Made by a program: the position numbers and the translations under genes. A stretch of DNA of 6,846 nucleotides from Deltaproteobacteria bacterium (GTDB lineage: Bacteria > Desulfobacterota > Desulfomonilia > UBA1062): positions 1 through 6,846 of the forward strand of contig JAFGTK010000022.1 in NCBI GenBank assembly GCA_016934135.1, given 5' to 3'. The first letter of the stretch is position 1, and every line of letters starts with the position of its first letter. Shown in pieces: positions 1 through 5,965 of the stretch. The notes under the pieces were generated by a model. That model did no database searches and had not been told where the DNA came from. It saw nothing but the letters and a program-made list of their open reading frames with translations.

Positions 1-1
1 G

Positions 2-751
2 GATGCTATCGACAAAGTTAGGGAGAAATATCCGTCCTTCATCTTCATTGCAGAGGCCTACTGGGATCTGGAATGGAGGCTTCAGGAACTCGGGTTTGAT
101 TATACCTATGACAAAAAGCTCTATGACCTTCTCCTGTATGCCCCGGCAAGGCGGATTCACGAACATCTTCTGGCCGGTGAGACCTATCAGAGAAAATCCG
201 TGCGATTTATTGAAAACCATGACGAACCACGCGCAGTCACGGCATTCGGCAGGGAAAGGTTGGCAGCTGCAGCTGTTGTTGCGGCAACAGTACCGGGCAT
301 GCATTTCTTCCATGAGGGACAGCAAGAGGGATTATCGCGCAGACTGCCCGTTCAGCTTAAAAGAAGGCTTGAAGAAAGTCCTGACAGCACGATACAACTA
401 TTTTACAAGAGACTGCTGGACTATATAAACCATGAGCTGATACATTCCGGCACCTGGGAACTGATGAACCCGTCACCTGCCTGGGAGACAAACCAGACAT
501 ACCGGAATCTTCTGGCATGGATCTGGTATAAAAAGAACAGGTTCAGACTGATTGTGGTCAACTATTCCAACGAGCATTCCCAGTGTAATGTGTATCTTCC
601 GCAGAACCTGATACAGAAGAACACCATGGTATTTCATGACTGTCTGAGTGATGCATCATATGCAAGAGAACCATCGGACCTGGTAAAGTATGGGCTGTAT
701 ATTGACCTGCTGCCGTGGCAGGCACATCTGTTCGAGATTGAATCCTACTGA
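2..751 (+). CDS. GH13 alpha-amylase-family glycosidase, C-terminal part (5' end outside window)
   Basis: This is the 3' end of a gene read in the frame starting at base 2, giving 249 residues and ending at TGA 749-751. Enzymes of glycoside hydrolase family 13 cut or transfer alpha-glucosidic bonds in starch, glycogen or maltodextrins. Two family motifs are visible. FIAEAYW at residues 15-21 has the likely general acid Glu18 (bases 53-55), and FIENHDEPR at 69-77 has the transition-state-stabilising Asp74 (bases 221-223). The segment FHEGQQEG near residues 101-108 continues the barrel and matches the usual GQ-x-EG stretch. The last ~90 residues look like the C-terminal beta domain. The nucleophile motif and the N-terminus lie upstream of the window, so exact specificity cannot be assigned. 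An in-frame GTG at 200 is internal, because the conserved Glu18 precedes it. No signal peptide can be judged. It is probably a separate transcription unit from the ATPase genes, 583 nt away. Confidence 0.88.
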   Translation, partial: DAIDKVREKYPSFIFIAEAYWDLEWRLQELGFDYTYDKKLYDLLLYAPARRIHEHLLAGETYQRKSVRFIENHDEPRAVTAFGRERLAAAAVVAATVPGMHFFHEGQQEGLSRRLPVQLKRRLEESPDSTIQLFYKRLLDYINHELIHSGTWELMNPSPAWETNQTYRNLLAWIWYKKNRFRLIVVNYSNEHSQCNVYLPQNLIQKNTMVFHDCLSDASYAREPSDLVKYGLYIDLLPWQAHLFEIESY

Positions 752-844
752 GACCCGGGCATATCTTGCAGTTGTCATTTTAACCGCTCATTGTCACTGT
801 AAGGAGAGATTTTTCATTTTCGTTCGTTTTGCCTTATTTTTTAT

Positions 845-878
845 AGATTAATCTCAATTAAAATGATCATTTTATAAT
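845..878. promoter_or_regulatory. Adjacent palindromes overlapping a consensus -10 box
   Basis: TAAAATGATCATTTTA at 859-874 is a perfect 16-bp palindrome. Its right end overlaps TATAAT at 873-878, an exact match to the sigma-70 -10 consensus. Another perfect palindrome, AGATTAATCT, lies just upstream at 845-854, with centres 17 bp apart. A dyad on a -10 box is a common arrangement for a repressor operator. No good -35 box is found at normal spacing (TTAATC at 848-853 is poor and 19 bp away), so the promoter may be weak, activator-dependent or not real. In such AT-rich DNA a chance palindrome is possible, though 8 matched pairs without a mismatch is fairly unusual. Confidence 0.3.
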
Positions 879-978
879 TTTTTCTCAAATAGTATCCAAT
901 CCATTATCTTTATTTGTTATTTCATATCTCCCGGCAACCGTTAGAGATAACTGAACAAAGAATCTTTTTGCCCTTCTC

Positions 979-1011
979 TTGACTTTCTTTAATCTAAAAT
1001 TAATTTGATTA
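979..1011 (+). promoter_or_regulatory. Candidate sigma-70 promoter with inverted repeat, upstream of subunit I
   Basis: TTGACT at 979-984 matches five of six -35 consensus bases. TAATTT at 1001-1006, 16 nt further on, keeps the most conserved -10 positions (first, second and last). An imperfect inverted repeat at 990-1011, with outer arms TAATC and GATTA, covers the spacer and -10 box and could be an operator. Transcription from here would give an untranslated leader of about 320 nt before the subunit I start, containing the hairpin at 1126-1163. Support is sequence similarity only. Confidence 0.27.
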
Positions 1012-1125
1012 CTTATATGATATTTTTTTTAATCCATTTTCGTTTGGCATGCTGATTATTTAGTGAAGTGAATTTTTTTTATGCGATGACAATCCGCAGG
1101 GGAAAATGTCTTCAACATGAACTTA

Positions 1126-1163
1126 TGCGGGGGAAAAGCAAATTTTTCAGGTTTTCACCCGCA
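1126..1163 (+). promoter_or_regulatory. Stem-loop in the probable operon leader
   Basis: TGCGGGGGAAAA (1126-1137) and TTTTCACCCGCA (1152-1163) form a 12-position stem with a single G-A mismatch and a 14-nt loop. The 3' arm is not followed by a T run, so it does not look like an intrinsic terminator. A near copy of the 5' arm, CGCAGGGGAAAA (1095-1106, 10 of 12 identical), lies 31 nt upstream and could pair with the same 3' arm less well (9 of 12). A leader that switches between two pairings is conceivable. No known riboswitch class was recognised. Confidence 0.4.
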
Positions 1164-1334
1164 CGCACGGAGTCTGTCTTCATTTCATGGACCCCGTAAC
1201 TTAATGAACATCAAGGCATTTTTAACATTTTTCTCAACGGACATCACGAAACAGGAGCCTGAAAACAGTATGACCCTGCTTGAAATGAAGATCGTGATAT
1301 TTTTTAAAAACCCATACTATTTCGAGGTACAATC

Positions 1335-3338
1335 ATGATCCCCCTGATCATCAATTCACCTGAATCCATGTACAAGGTAAGGCTGGCATCTCTAAGGGAT
1401 GACATATCGGATACCCTCATTGACCTTCAAAGTGCCGGCATGCTTCAGGTGGAACCGGCAGGCGAACTCACGGAAGAGGAGAAGGAGTCGATCATTCACA
1501 GGAAGGAGCAGTCCTCTGCAGCCCTTCTACGGATTCAGGACATCCTGTCAGGTCTGACCTCGGCCAGAGAAGTATACCTGCCTGAGACCCTGCCGGAAAA
1601 ACCCCTTGAGGACATTGTTTCCTTTATCAGTGACATCCACGAACAATGCACCCTGCTCATCAAAAAACATGAATCGGCCGAGGCCAGGATCTCTGACCTG
1701 CAAAGCATGACACAATATCTGCAGCCGCTGGCCACAGAGATCGATTTCCAGTTCGAAGATCTTCATTATACAGGCGAGTATCTCTTCACCAAGGTACTGG
1801 TATTCTCACATGACAGCTTCCGCCATTTTACCGAAAAGGCAGGGCCCGGGCTGATAAATAATATATCCGCAGAAACAGACAGCGAGACCGTCACACTGAT
1901 AATTGCCCGAACTCACCACCGTCAAAATATCGAAAAGCTTGCTGCGGATCTCGGTGCCCGGGAGCTGAACATACCCGATAAAGACATGTCTGTGAGCATA
2001 TTCCTCAAGGAGTACCCCTCCATGAGGGATGCCTTCCTGCTTGAGGCGGCAAGAGCTCAGGATCTGCTGGTCAAGACCATAGAAGACCGTCTGGAAGAGA
2101 TCGTTGTCTGCCGGGAGATACTCACTGCGCACAATAGCCGGCTCTCGGTTCTCGAACAGCTGTCCTACCTTAACTATGCCACCGTGATAGAAGGCTGGGT
2201 GCCTGCGAGCCGGGCAGACGATTTATCGTCACTGCTCAAACAATCTCAGGAATATCTCCTTGTCGAGATGACAGTCCCGACTCAAAAAGACGAACCCCCG
2301 TCGGAGTTGAGAAATCCTTCCCTGATCCGTCCGTTCCAGGTCATTGTCAATCTCTTCAGTGTCCCCAGATACGGAGACTGGGACCCGACACCTATAGTTG
2401 CATATTTCTTTGCCTTTTTCTTCGGGCTGATGCTCAATGACAGTATCTATTCCCTTGGACTCCTCATAACTGCACGGTTTTTCCTCGATAAACTTGTCGA
2501 TGACCCTGATTCACCGGGAGTACACCTGTTTCGCAGAGTATTATATATCAGCGGGTCTTCAGGACTTGTGTTCGGATTGCTCAGCGGTGTTCATCTGGGC
2601 GACTTCCCGACCAAGTACTTCAATATAAGCATAGAATCCGTAGCCATGGTCGCCTGGGTTCAGAAAAAACTATCAGATCCCATAACCTTTATAATACTCG
2701 CCCTGATTATCGGGATGGTCCATGTCAATATTGCCCATATCCTATCACTCATCAAAGGTGTTCAAGAAAGAAAAACAGGGATAATTCTGAGCAAAATCGG
2801 GCTTTTCATCACTGAGGTGTTCGGGATACCCTATCTTTTGCGCTCTCTGCTTAATATTGACCTGCTGAGCGTCGATGCCCATGTATATGCAATGTTTGTC
2901 TATCCTCTGGCCATTGGCCTCCTGTTCGTAATTATCGGCTCGTTCATGCAGATGGGCTTTCTAGGTGCCCTTTTCTGGATCTTCGACCTCACCGGCATAC
3001 TGGGAGACGTCATGTCATATTCGAGGCTGGCTGGTGTCGGTCTTGCGACATATTACCTGGCATCATCGTTCAACCTTCTGTCTTCGTGGTTTTCATCCAT
3101 AATTGCCGGGGTCATACCCGGCGTAGCAGGTGTTATCGCAGCATTCATTGTCGGGACTGTTCTGTTGATTGCTCTCCATACCTTCAATATGCTTCTGAGC
3201 AGTCTTGCCGCCTTTATCCATTCTCTTAGACTGTGCTTTGTGGAGTTCCTGATGAAGTTCTATGAAGGCGGCGGGAGAGAGTATTCGCCATTTCATGCAC
3301 AGCTAAGAAAAAAGGTTGTAGTAGGTATCAGATCTTAA
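1335..3338 (+). CDS. atpI: V/A-type ATPase subunit I (membrane stator, a-subunit homologue)
   Basis: This 667-residue protein is the static membrane subunit that carries ions to and from the K ring and anchors the peripheral stalk. Residues 1-350 form the hydrophilic cytoplasmic arm, helical and partly coiled coil, ending with the family motif EGWVPA (286-291). After DPTP (350-353), about seven or eight hydrophobic segments span residues ~353-625. SYSRLAGVGLA (561-571) holds the likely essential Arg564, and a second conserved basic site, Arg632, with Glu637, lies in SLRLCFVEF near the C-terminus, followed by KFYEGGG and SPF. Length is normal for the family. The ATG at 1335 is preceded by GAGGT (1324-1328) at 6-nt spacing. 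Family similarity starts nearer Met12 (MYKVRL), but that ATG (1368) lacks a ribosome binding site. An oddity is LNDSIYS (367-373), where relatives usually have a glycine-rich GD-x-GYG. The gene ends 15 nt before subunit K. Confidence 0.95.
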   Translation: MIPLIINSPESMYKVRLASLRDDISDTLIDLQSAGMLQVEPAGELTEEEKESIIHRKEQSSAALLRIQDILSGLTSAREVYLPETLPEKPLEDIVSFISDIHEQCTLLIKKHESAEARISDLQSMTQYLQPLATEIDFQFEDLHYTGEYLFTKVLVFSHDSFRHFTEKAGPGLINNISAETDSETVTLIIARTHHRQNIEKLAADLGARELNIPDKDMSVSIFLKEYPSMRDAFLLEAARAQDLLVKTIEDRLEEIVVCREILTAHNSRLSVLEQLSYLNYATVIEGWVPASRADDLSSLLKQSQEYLLVEMTVPTQKDEPPSELRNPSLIRPFQVIVNLFSVPRYGDWDPTPIVAYFFAFFFGLMLNDSIYSLGLLITARFFLDKLVDDPDSPGVHLFRRVLYISGSSGLVFGLLSGVHLGDFPTKYFNISIESVAMVAWVQKKLSDPITFIILALIIGMVHVNIAHILSLIKGVQERKTGIILSKIGLFITEVFGIPYLLRSLLNIDLLSVDAHVYAMFVYPLAIGLLFVIIGSFMQMGFLGALFWIFDLTGILGDVMSYSRLAGVGLATYYLASSFNLLSSWFSSIIAGVIPGVAGVIAAFIVGTVLLIALHTFNMLLSSLAAFIHSLRLCFVEFLMKFYEGGGREYSPFHAQLRKKVVVGIRS

Positions 3339-3341
3339 AGT

Positions 3342-3349
3342 GAGGTGAT
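3342..3349 (+). promoter_or_regulatory. Ribosome binding site fixing the subunit K start
   Basis: GAGGTGAT lies 4 nt before ATG 3354. An in-frame GTG at 3345 sits inside this motif and has no binding site of its own, so translation should start at 3354. This gives an N-terminus beginning MNELQAL, directly ahead of the first membrane helix. Confidence 0.75.
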
Positions 3350-3353
3350 AAAT

Positions 3354-3821
3354 ATGAATGAATTACAGGCATTGGCCACTATTGGGGGTTCTCTTGCATT
3401 AATAGGCGGGCTGGTTGGCTCGGCCATAGGCATAGCACTGGCTGCCACAGCCGGGGTAGCGACACTGTCTGAGGATTCCGGACAGCTCAGGAATGTGATT
3501 GTGTTGGCATCACTGCCCATGACACAGACCTTTTACGGTCTCATCATATTCATCATTATCCTCACTGTCGTCATTCCCAATATGCCTGCTACCGGCAGCG
3601 CAGGGCTTGCCGTGCTCGCTATTGGAACAATGGGCGCGTTTGCCGAGATCTTCTCCGCCATCTTTCAGGGGTCTGTGTGCGCCTCGGGCATTGCGCTTTT
3701 ACCCAAGACAAAGGGGATGATACTCACTTCGGCTATGATGCTTGCAGTATTTGTCGAGCTTATCGGCGTACTGGGTCTGGTCTTTGTAATCATGGGTATG
3801 AATATCCTTAAATTCATGTAG
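3354..3821 (+). CDS. atpK: V/A-type ATPase subunit K (ion-translocating rotor ring proteolipid)
   Basis: This 155-residue, very hydrophobic protein has four membrane helices arranged as two fused hairpins (roughly 8-34, 48-74, 83-108 and 123-150). It is the double-size proteolipid that forms the rotating ring. The ion-binding carboxylate is Glu135 in helix 4 (VFVELIGVLG). The first hairpin has no matching acid but carries LPMTQTFYG at 54-62. Leu54, Thr57, Gln58, Gln105 and Glu135 match, in order and approximate spacing, the Na+ ligands L61, T64, Q65, Q110 and E139 of Enterococcus hirae NtpK, and Tyr61 matches its Tyr68. From that family knowledge I infer sodium coupling. The first hairpin is glycine-rich (GGSLALIGGLVGSAIG), as expected for tight packing in a ring. 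The gene is 15 nt after subunit I and 139 nt before subunit E, an unusually wide junction for this operon. That may help raise K output relative to single-copy subunits. Confidence 0.95.
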   Translation: MNELQALATIGGSLALIGGLVGSAIGIALAATAGVATLSEDSGQLRNVIVLASLPMTQTFYGLIIFIIILTVVIPNMPATGSAGLAVLAIGTMGAFAEIFSAIFQGSVCASGIALLPKTKGMILTSAMMLAVFVELIGVLGLVFVIMGMNILKFM

Positions 3822-3832
3822 ACCTGATTCTG

Positions 3833-3899
3833 CCGATGAATGACCTCCTTTGCCGGTGATGTTCGTTATCCAGGCCGGCAGGGATACAGCAGGCATCGG
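3833..3899 (+). promoter_or_regulatory. Nested stem-loop in the K-E intergenic gap
   Basis: The inner stem pairs CTTTGCCGG (3848-3856) with CCGGCAGGG (3875-3883), nine pairs including two G-T wobbles, around an 18-nt loop. An outer stem pairs CCGATG (3833-3838) with CATCGG (3894-3899). No T run follows, so it is not a standard terminator. Its place right after the high-copy subunit gene suggests a role in mRNA 3'-end protection or processing, or partial attenuation. This role is inferred from position only. Confidence 0.35.
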
Positions 3900-3929
3900 A
3901 TGATAGAAATCGGATCATATGGGATCATA
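3898..3929 (+). repeat. Three short GGATSATA direct repeats before subunit E
   Basis: GGATGATA (3898-3905), GGATCATA (3912-3919) and GGATCATA (3922-3929) occur within 32 nt, spaced 14 and 10 nt apart. They lie between the stem-loop and the subunit E ribosome binding site. The copies are seen directly. Function is unknown, and slippage-derived sequence drift is an adequate explanation. Confidence 0.4.
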
Positions 3930-3960
3930 CAAGTAATCTTTACAGGGAAAGGGTGATTCT

Positions 3961-4557
3961 ATGGAAGCAGAAAAGATACGGCAGGCCATCATCCACAAGG
4001 CCGAGCAGGAGGCAGCCTCCATTATCGGAGATGCCCAGGGGAAGGCCTCGGAGTTGATCGACAAGGCAATAAGGTCAAGAGACTCCAGATTTGAGGAGAT
4101 GAAGGACAGGATCATCACACAGGCAAGGCAGGAATCAGAGAAGATCCTTGCAAAGGGAACAGTCGATGCGCGTGTCGAGATCCTCAAACAGAAGGATATA
4201 CTCCTGGAAGAAATCATTTCAAGGGTCAGGAAAGAACTCCTGAAAAACGCGACAAATCCTCAGACATTGAATGCACTGATCAATGAGACGCTGGCTGTCC
4301 TGGAAGATTCCGAAGAGATATGTTTCTACGTTGCGCAAAAAGACATCAGAACAACCCAGGATATCGTTTCGAAGGATACCCGGCTCAAAAAACAGGTCAG
4401 GGAGATCAAAGAGTTCGAATGCCTCGGCGGGGTTCTGGCAGAAGACGCTCAGGGCAAGGTAAGTATCGACAACACCTATGATACCAGGCTAGAGATGCTC
4501 CTGAGCAAGATACTGCCGGTAATCGGAAACAAGCTCTTCGGAGATACAGCTTCGTGA
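3961..4557 (+). CDS. atpE: V/A-type ATPase subunit E (peripheral stalk)
   Basis: This 198-residue soluble protein is the stalk subunit that links the catalytic head to subunit I and resists rotation. Residues ~1-95 are rich in Lys, Glu, Gln and Ala with long heptad-like runs (AEQEAASIIGDAQGKA), the expected N-terminal coiled coil. The C-terminal globular part carries the family signature LGGVLAED (155-162) followed by IDNTYDTRLE (169-178). Length is typical. The ATG at 3961 follows AAGGGTGATT with short spacing. The gene overlaps subunit C by 4 nt (GTGA), indicating translational coupling. In characterised relatives E pairs with a small coiled-coil subunit G, and no such gene is recognisable here. 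The name atpE should not be confused with the F-type c-subunit gene. Confidence 0.93.
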   Translation: MEAEKIRQAIIHKAEQEAASIIGDAQGKASELIDKAIRSRDSRFEEMKDRIITQARQESEKILAKGTVDARVEILKQKDILLEEIISRVRKELLKNATNPQTLNALINETLAVLEDSEEICFYVAQKDIRTTQDIVSKDTRLKKQVREIKEFECLGGVLAEDAQGKVSIDNTYDTRLEMLLSKILPVIGNKLFGDTAS

Positions 4558-5585
4558 ACCTCATAAGTCCTTCATATGCATTCACCACGGCACTCTTCAA
4601 GGCTGAGGAGGCAAAAGACCTGTCCATGGCCATGATGAGGGAAGCCCTGCAGAAATCGAGCATTGACGATGCAGTGGTTTCGATGAAAGGTTCCTCTATC
4701 GGCGCATACCTTGACAGGAACCTGGTAAAAACATTCGAAGAGGCAAACAAATGCCTGCATAGATACATCAGAGACTGCCTGGAACACATTCTTGCATTCC
4801 GGCCTCCTAAAGAAATGGTATTGATAGCTCAAGCCTACCTGATCAAGTTTGACGTCCTGAACATAAAGGTTGCACTGAGACGGCTCATCGAGAATGCCGA
4901 GGCCCCTTTTACCGAGGCAGGAAAAATCTTTGAGAAAGGATTTCTCAAAGAACTCTCTCAAGCGCAGGGCATTGAGGACATAGCCGGAATCATGCAGAGA
5001 TGCTCGCTGCATTCATATGCCAGGGTTGTCGAACAGCTTGACGATATTAATCTGAGGAATGTGGTGAAGGCGGAAACCGAACTCGATAAGATCTATTTCA
5101 AAGAACTGGAAGAACTGCTCGGTCAAACAGATGATTCGGATATCCTGAAAAAGGCCCTGGGCATCATGGTGGATCTTATCAATCTTAGAATCCTTCTGAG
5201 GGCTGTCTTCAAAAACCAGCCGGCAAAGGAGGAGGCCTTCATAGCCGGAGGCGAGATGTTCTCCACGCGCAAACTCACAACACTGGCCGAGCTCAAAGCC
5301 CCGGAACTGATCACGGCACTGGATCACACACGATATTCAGGGCTCATACGGGAAGTCATGAAGGACTATGATACGAGGAAGGACATACGGGTTGTGGAGA
5401 AGGCCACAGATTCACAGCAGCTCAGGCTCATCAGGGAACTCCTTTCACCAAAGGTTTTTTCACCTGCAATGGTGTTTTTGATGCTCATGGTAAAGGAGTG
5501 GGAAGTGCGCTCTGCAAGGCTTGTGCTCAAGGCGGTCTCGGAATCGATACCGGCATCCACACTATCAGACTATCTCGAGATGTAG
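4554..5585 (+). CDS. atpC: V/A-type ATPase subunit C (AC39/d family, rotor socket)
   Basis: This 343-residue, mostly helical soluble protein is the funnel that seats the central D-F shaft on the K ring. It shows the internal repeats of the AC39 family. YAFTTALFKAEE opens the protein, KFDVLNIKVALRR (98-110) and later DLINLRILLRA (207-217) are two copies of the D-x-x-N-hydrophobic-x-x-L-R pattern, and ELDKIYFKEL (176-185) precedes the second. KEWEVRSARLVLK (314-326) near the end is the usual closing helix. Length is in the normal range, slightly above the ~320 residues of the Thermus protein. It starts with GTG at 4554, inside the stop region of subunit E, with GGAGAT at 4540-4545 at 8-nt spacing. 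Its own stop lies within the ribosome binding site of the next gene, so E, C and F are likely translated as a coupled set. Confidence 0.92.
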   Translation: MNLISPSYAFTTALFKAEEAKDLSMAMMREALQKSSIDDAVVSMKGSSIGAYLDRNLVKTFEEANKCLHRYIRDCLEHILAFRPPKEMVLIAQAYLIKFDVLNIKVALRRLIENAEAPFTEAGKIFEKGFLKELSQAQGIEDIAGIMQRCSLHSYARVVEQLDDINLRNVVKAETELDKIYFKELEELLGQTDDSDILKKALGIMVDLINLRILLRAVFKNQPAKEEAFIAGGEMFSTRKLTTLAELKAPELITALDHTRYSGLIREVMKDYDTRKDIRVVEKATDSQQLRLIRELLSPKVFSPAMVFLMLMVKEWEVRSARLVLKAVSESIPASTLSDYLEM

Positions 5586-5591
5586 GAGATT

Positions 5592-5942
5592 ATGGGTACG
5601 AAAGAACTGACAATAGCTATGATCGGCAGTAATGACCAGGTCAATTTCATGCGCATGGCCGGCATCGGACAATGGCGGATAATCACTGAAGGCGGCAATA
5701 TCGAGCAGCAGGTTCGCACTGCCTTCGAGGAACTCGCGCAGGATGCCTCTATCGGCATCATAATTATCCCTGATGACTGGACCTCGTATATCAACGATGT
5801 CCTGAAAAAGATCAGGCAGCAAAAGAACGTGCTGCCGGCCATTGTGGAGATTCCGACGCACTTTGATCTGGGGTTGGAACACATAAAGGAATTCTACCAG
5901 ACATATGCAAAGAAACTTATCGGTTTCAGCATTGAAATCTAG
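5592..5942 (+). CDS. atpF: V/A-type ATPase subunit F (central stalk)
   Basis: This 116-residue small alpha/beta protein binds subunit D in the rotating shaft and modulates activity. The N-terminal half shows the family pattern IAMIGSNDQVNFMRMAGI (residues 8-25), where relatives read roughly IGD-x-D-x-hydrophobic-x-x-F-x-x-x-GI. The mid-region IGIIIIPDD (54-62) and LPAIVEIPTH (81-90) are strong hallmarks, and the protein ends KKLIGFSIEI, the usual closing strand. ATG 5592 follows AGGAG (5584-5588) with only 3 nt spacing, and the TAG of subunit C (5583-5585) lies in that site. The 6-nt gap to C supports coupling. It is 23 nt ahead of subunit A. Unrelated F-type genes also carry the name atpF (b subunit); this protein has no membrane helix and is not that. 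Confidence 0.92.
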   Translation: MGTKELTIAMIGSNDQVNFMRMAGIGQWRIITEGGNIEQQVRTAFEELAQDASIGIIIIPDDWTSYINDVLKKIRQQKNVLPAIVEIPTHFDLGLEHIKEFYQTYAKKLIGFSIEI

Positions 5943-5965
5943 ATGAACTCATAAGGAGATGACAA

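Larger units (their letters stand above)
752..1334. other. AT-rich intergenic control region between GH13 gene and ATPase operon
   Basis: This 583-nt stretch has no protein-coding region I can defend. It is clearly richer in A+T than the flanking genes, especially 800-1090, and carries many T runs, including two identical ATTTTTTTTA tracts at 1022-1031 and 1072-1081. No GC-rich hairpin followed by a T run is seen after the GH13 stop, so its terminator is not identified. Palindromes, promoter-like boxes and a hairpin are listed separately. A short imperfect possibility, TTGAAA at 1280-1285 with TTTAAA at 1303-1308 (17-nt spacing), could place a transcription start just ahead of the subunit I ribosome binding site GAGGT at 1324-1328. 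A 10-bp direct repeat CATTTTCGTT occurs at 815-824 and 1035-1044. Confidence 0.75.

Noticed and set aside
3..428. 141-residue open frame at the 5' end
   Set aside because: It overlaps the GH13 frame, which shows the conserved glutamate and NHD motifs. This frame has no recognisable protein features.
752..815. Intrinsic terminator after the GH13 gene
   Set aside because: CCCGGG at 753-760 is only a short palindrome, and no stem directly precedes the T run at 810-814.
925..949. CCCGGCAACC (930-939) inside a small hairpin, reminiscent of the SAM-I riboswitch core
   Set aside because: The remaining conserved SAM-I elements, such as the upstream helices and the downstream GGTGCTAATTCC-like strand, are missing. 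Only the ten-base motif matches.
1043..1058. TTGGCATGCTGATTAT as a sigma-54 promoter
   Set aside because: The GG doublet is present but no GC doublet occurs at the required 12-nt spacing.
3345..3353. GTG 3345 as the start of subunit K
   Set aside because: It lies inside the ribosome binding site of ATG 3354 and has no site of its own.
4406..4789. 127-residue minus-strand frame across the E-C junction
   Set aside because: It is antisense to two well-supported genes, and its product has no family resemblance.
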